Below, in pieces: positions 21,875-24,126 of a stretch of 24,126 bases of DNA; within the stretch, counting starts at the first letter, position 1; each line of letters begins with the position of its first letter. The DNA comes from Aquirhabdus sp. Lineage in GTDB: Bacteria > Pseudomonadota > Gammaproteobacteria > Pseudomonadales > Moraxellaceae. The DNA lies in assembly GCA_030150135.1 (NCBI GenBank), contig JASLGO010000100.1, positions 1-24,126 of the forward strand, given 5' to 3'. The notes beneath the pieces are model-generated. The model did no database searches, was not told the DNA's origin, and saw only the letters and a program-made list of their open reading frames with translations. Both the position numbers and the translations under genes were made by a program.

Positions 21875-21908
21875 ATAAGAAACAGTCCTTTTTAGGGCTG
21901 TTTCTTAT
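21875..21908. terminator. Bidirectional terminator between oxidoreductase and LysR genes
   Basis: A 14-bp stem (21875-21888 with 21895-21908) with one T-G wobble and a TTTTTA loop. The arms are ATAAGAAACAG and CTGTTTCTTAT, so a T-rich arm ends the transcript on either strand. It overlaps the stop codon of the minus-strand LysR gene (21905-21907). Confidence 0.8.
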
Positions 21909-22816
21909 TCTCTGTATGGTTGATTGGTGTAAGGGATTAAACCTTTTGCGAGCCAATCAAATAGTAGCTTGACCCGTCTGACCTGACGTTGATCGCGGTG
22001 CATGACCAACCACATGTCCATATCGAAGATTTTACGTCCACCCCATAACGGCACTAAATCAGGGTGTCGTTCGGCGATACGCATCTGACAACCGCCGATC
22101 CCTAATCCTGCACGAAGTGCCGCAAGTTGAGCAAAGTCACTGTCGCAGCGAAAGCTAAACATGTCGCGATTTAGGTTGCCCAGTTGTGTTGTCCGACTAA
22201 TAGAAAACTGCTTATCAAAGCCAATGATGCGATGTTGTCGTAATTCTTCTAAGGAATGAGGTATCCCTTGTTTCTCGATATAGTTTTGGTGAGCATATAG
22301 CCCAACATCAACCGTACCAATTTTTTTGGCGATCAGTGCATCTTGCTCAGGTCGCACCATCCGTATCGCAATATCTGAGTCACGGCGTAATAAATCTTCG
22401 CGCTGATTAGTCAGTGACAGTTCAATCACCGTATCTGGATAGGCGTTTTGAAATTCAACGAGTAGCGCAGGCAAAATTTCTGTCCCGACGATTTCGCTGG
22501 AGGTCAGTCGGACGACACCACGTTCACTACTGGCTTCACCTGATGCCAAACGATGTACTGCTGCTTCGGCAATAACCATCGTTTGGATTTGAGGTACAAG
22601 TGCGAGAGCTGCGCTGGTTGCTTGTAAACCTGTACTTGAACGAGAAAACAGAGTAACGCCGAGCGTTGCTTCAAGAGTCTCTATATGCCGTGCAATGGTT
22701 GGGGCGCTGATAGAGAGATGCCGTGCGGCAGCGGATAGGCTTCCCATTTCTAAAACGGCGACAAAAGCACGATAGCTATCCCATGAGTAGTTCTTTGGAT
22801 GGTGAGGTTGGCTCAT
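21905..22816 (-). CDS. LysR-family transcriptional regulator
   Basis: A 303-residue LysR regulator. The HTH is at about 13-70 (SYRAFVAVLEMGSLSAAARHLSISAPTIARHIETLEATLG) and the effector domain runs from about 90 (RGVVRLTSSEIVGTEILPALLVEF). The length is normal. It is divergent from the NAD(P)-binding protein gene, with 143 bases between them containing TTGTAGGA/TCCTACAA repeats, so that gene is its likely target. There is no strong SD before the ATG. The ligand cannot be predicted. The final codons overlap the shared terminator. Confidence 0.92.
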   Translation of the reverse strand: MSQPHHPKNYSWDSYRAFVAVLEMGSLSAAARHLSISAPTIARHIETLEATLGVTLFSRSSTGLQATSAALALVPQIQTMVIAEAAVHRLASGEASSERGVVRLTSSEIVGTEILPALLVEFQNAYPDTVIELSLTNQREDLLRRDSDIAIRMVRPEQDALIAKKIGTVDVGLYAHQNYIEKQGIPHSLEELRQHRIIGFDKQFSISRTTQLGNLNRDMFSFRCDSDFAQLAALRAGLGIGGCQMRIAERHPDLVPLWGGRKIFDMDMWLVMHRDQRQVRRVKLLFDWLAKGLIPYTNQPYRE

Positions 22817-22855
22817 ATAAAAACGTTAACCCACTTTAAAGTTTTTGTTATTCCA

Positions 22856-22933
22856 TTGTAGGTTGTAGGAGCATATTGTACAACGATTGACCATGACATG
22901 ATTAGACATGACATTGCTGGTCGAATCCTACAA
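22856..22933. promoter_or_regulatory. Repeat-rich LysR/SDR divergent region
   Basis: Tandem TTGTAGG (22856-22862, 22863-22869) with TTGTAGGA (22863-22870) inverted against TCCTACAA (22926-22933); a TTGTACAA palindrome (22876-22883); and CATGACAT direct repeats 15 bases apart (22892-22899, 22907-22914). Such symmetry between a LysR gene and its divergent neighbour fits regulator binding sites. Confidence 0.45.
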
Positions 22934-22959
22934 ACATTGCAGTCAATCTGGAGTACATG

Positions 22960-23937
22960 ATGAATACAACGATTTCTTCTGAGAAACCAATTGCACTTGT
23001 TCTCGGTGCGACAGGAAGCTTTGGTAGTGTGATGGCAGCAGAGCTTGCTGCAAAAGGTTGGCATGTGCGTGCGTTACAACGTGATCCTGTCGATGCAAAA
23101 AAACAACTGCCAGAGTTACCTGTTGAATGGGTGGCTGGCGATGCGATGCAAGCAAATGACGTTGCAAAAGCTGCGGAGAATGCGAGTCTCATCGTACATG
23201 CAGTCAATCCTCCACACTACCAACGCTGGCGCGAATTGGCGCTGCCGATGCTAGAAAATAGTATTGCTGCTGCGCGCGAGCAGAATGCACGTCTGGTATT
23301 GCCAGGCGTTGTATATAACTATGGCCCTGATGCGGGAGAGTTGGTTGCTGATTCGGCACCACAAAATCCGTTGACTCGCAAAGGGCAAGTGCGAGTTGAG
23401 ATGGAAAATCTACTCGCGGAGAGCGGTGTCCGTGTATTGATTGTTCGCGCAGGTGATTTCTTTGGTGGACGTGGTATGAGTGCATGGTTCCAATATATCT
23501 TTAAAGCAGGTAAACCACTGCGTAGTATGATGTATTTGGGTCGGCACGATATTGTGCATGAGTGGGCATATTTACCTGATATGGTTCGTGCGATTGTGCA
23601 ATTGCTTGCACATGAACAAGAATTACAGCGATTTGAACGTTTTAATTTTTCAGGATATCAATTGACTGGAGATCAGTTCATTGCTGCCGTGCGGACAGTG
23701 AGTGGTCGCGCTGATTTGCCAGTTCGTCATTTACCTTGGTTTTTAATTAAGATCGCGGCATTGTTTGCTAGTATGCCACGCGAACTGCTGGAAATGCGTT
23801 ATCTCTGGCAACGTCCATTGTTGATGGATGGTACACGGCTGGATGCCATGCTGGGAGATTTTGAGCGTACACCGATGCTTGATGCTTTGCGGAACAGTTT
23901 GACTGAAATGGGTTGTTTGAATGAAACAGCTTCATAA
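22960..23937 (+). CDS. NAD(P)-binding protein, NmrA/extended SDR-like
   Basis: A 325-residue Rossmann-fold protein. The dinucleotide loop is GATGSFG (G16, G19, G22), followed by the ALQRDP cofactor-selecting region and the SDR-like VVYNYGPDAG. The usual YxxxK catalytic pair is not obvious: where extended SDRs have PYGxTK it reads NPLTRKGQVRVEME, so it may be an atypical reductase or an NmrA-like sensor. GGAG lies 6 bases before the ATG at 22960; an ATG at 22957 is also possible. It is divergent from a LysR gene. Substrate unknown. A weak hairpin-T terminator follows. Confidence 0.88.
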   Translation: MNTTISSEKPIALVLGATGSFGSVMAAELAAKGWHVRALQRDPVDAKKQLPELPVEWVAGDAMQANDVAKAAENASLIVHAVNPPHYQRWRELALPMLENSIAAAREQNARLVLPGVVYNYGPDAGELVADSAPQNPLTRKGQVRVEMENLLAESGVRVLIVRAGDFFGGRGMSAWFQYIFKAGKPLRSMMYLGRHDIVHEWAYLPDMVRAIVQLLAHEQELQRFERFNFSGYQLTGDQFIAAVRTVSGRADLPVRHLPWFLIKIAALFASMPRELLEMRYLWQRPLLMDGTRLDAMLGDFERTPMLDALRNSLTEMGCLNETAS

Positions 23938-23942
23938 TATTT

Positions 23943-23962
23943 AATTCCGAAGGAATTTTTTT
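23943..23962 (+). terminator. Weak intrinsic terminator after the SDR-like gene
   Basis: AATTCC-GAA-GGAATT (23943-23957) gives a 6-bp stem followed directly by a T tract. It lies 5 bases beyond the stop and before pyrB. The stem is short, so efficiency is doubtful. Confidence 0.6.
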
Positions 23963-24014
23963 CTGTAATCCGTTAAACTTAGCCTATTCAATATAGCTAT
24001 TAAGGATCGCGTCG

Positions 24015-24126
24015 ATGCATACGTCAGCACAGCACCATTCTGCGTTACATTTGCCGAGCCAGCTTCAGTTAAATCGTGCAGGCAATCTGCAACATTTCTT
24101 AGGCATCGAAGGTTTATCACGCGCAC
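24015..24126 (+). CDS. pyrB: Aspartate carbamoyltransferase catalytic subunit, 5' end (partial)
   Basis: The first 37 codons of a gene running off the window. The start MHTSAQHHSALHLPSQLQL followed by NRAGNLQHFLGIEGLSR matches the N-terminus of PyrB of the Acinetobacter/Pseudomonas type, where the enzyme joins carbamoyl phosphate and aspartate in pyrimidine synthesis. AAGGA (24002-24006) lies 8 bases before the ATG. The identification rests on the N-terminal pattern only, since the carbamoyl-phosphate motifs are outside the window. Confidence 0.75.
   Translation, partial: MHTSAQHHSALHLPSQLQLNRAGNLQHFLGIEGLSRA

Noticed and set aside
1..24126. CRISPR array, prophage, integrase, toxin-antitoxin or restriction system
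   Set aside because: No regularly spaced repeats, phage structural or integrase genes, or recognisable defence domains were found on either strand.

Overview
The window is chromosomal DNA from a gammaproteobacterium, most likely a member of the Moraxellaceae close to Acinetobacter. The reasons are the rpoA-rplQ operon end with an RpoA tail ending DDRFAYRSR, a class I aminotransferase divergent from uvrB, a PyrB N-terminus of the Acinetobacter type, and moderate-GC, intron-free, mostly SD-led genes. No phage, integrase, IS transposase or CRISPR array is visible. Most of it reads as ordinary core and accessory metabolism; genus and species cannot be fixed from the sequence alone.

Layout. 1-633: end of the alpha operon (rpoA 3' end, rplQ) closed by a perfect terminator. 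649-3190 (minus): ada, alkB and an AlkA-type glycosylase in a row, an adaptive-response cluster against alkylated DNA. 3451-6288 (minus): an ArsR-type repressor with its operator lying in its own promoter spacer, then an Old Yellow Enzyme and an MFS exporter, probably an electrophile- or quinone-response operon. 6539-6721: a small charged orphan gene. 6770-11573: lipid-flavoured genes, namely a YheT-type hydrolase, a long-chain-type acyl-CoA dehydrogenase, an AraC regulator, and a divergent PF10118 diiron-type protein with a CRP/Vfr-like site between the last two.

11586-11645: an inverted pair of REP-like hairpins. 11704-13413 (minus): AhpD-like, FMN/PNPOx-like and NTF2-like genes divergent from a LysR regulator (13534-14451), probably one regulatory unit. 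14573-14648: tRNA-Asn(GTT) with a clear sigma70 promoter and terminator. 14794-16017 and 16399-18516: aminotransferase and uvrB, divergent, with a second GTAG-hairpin pair between them. 18610-21138: a secreted low-complexity protein directly followed by a GNAT-fold COG3146 protein. 21277-23937: a flavodoxin-like oxidoreductase, a LysR regulator and a divergent NAD(P)-binding Rossmann protein. 24015-24126: the 5' end of pyrB.

The main points of interest are non-coding or contextual: REP-like pairs whose two copies differ by base-pair-preserving changes, a 34-bp near-perfect palindrome in the yheT-like/acyl-CoA dehydrogenase divergent region, the ArsR operator/promoter overlap, a CRP-like site, and the unrecognised exported Asn/Gln/His-rich protein. 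I do not see a clear-cut new defence or mobile system.
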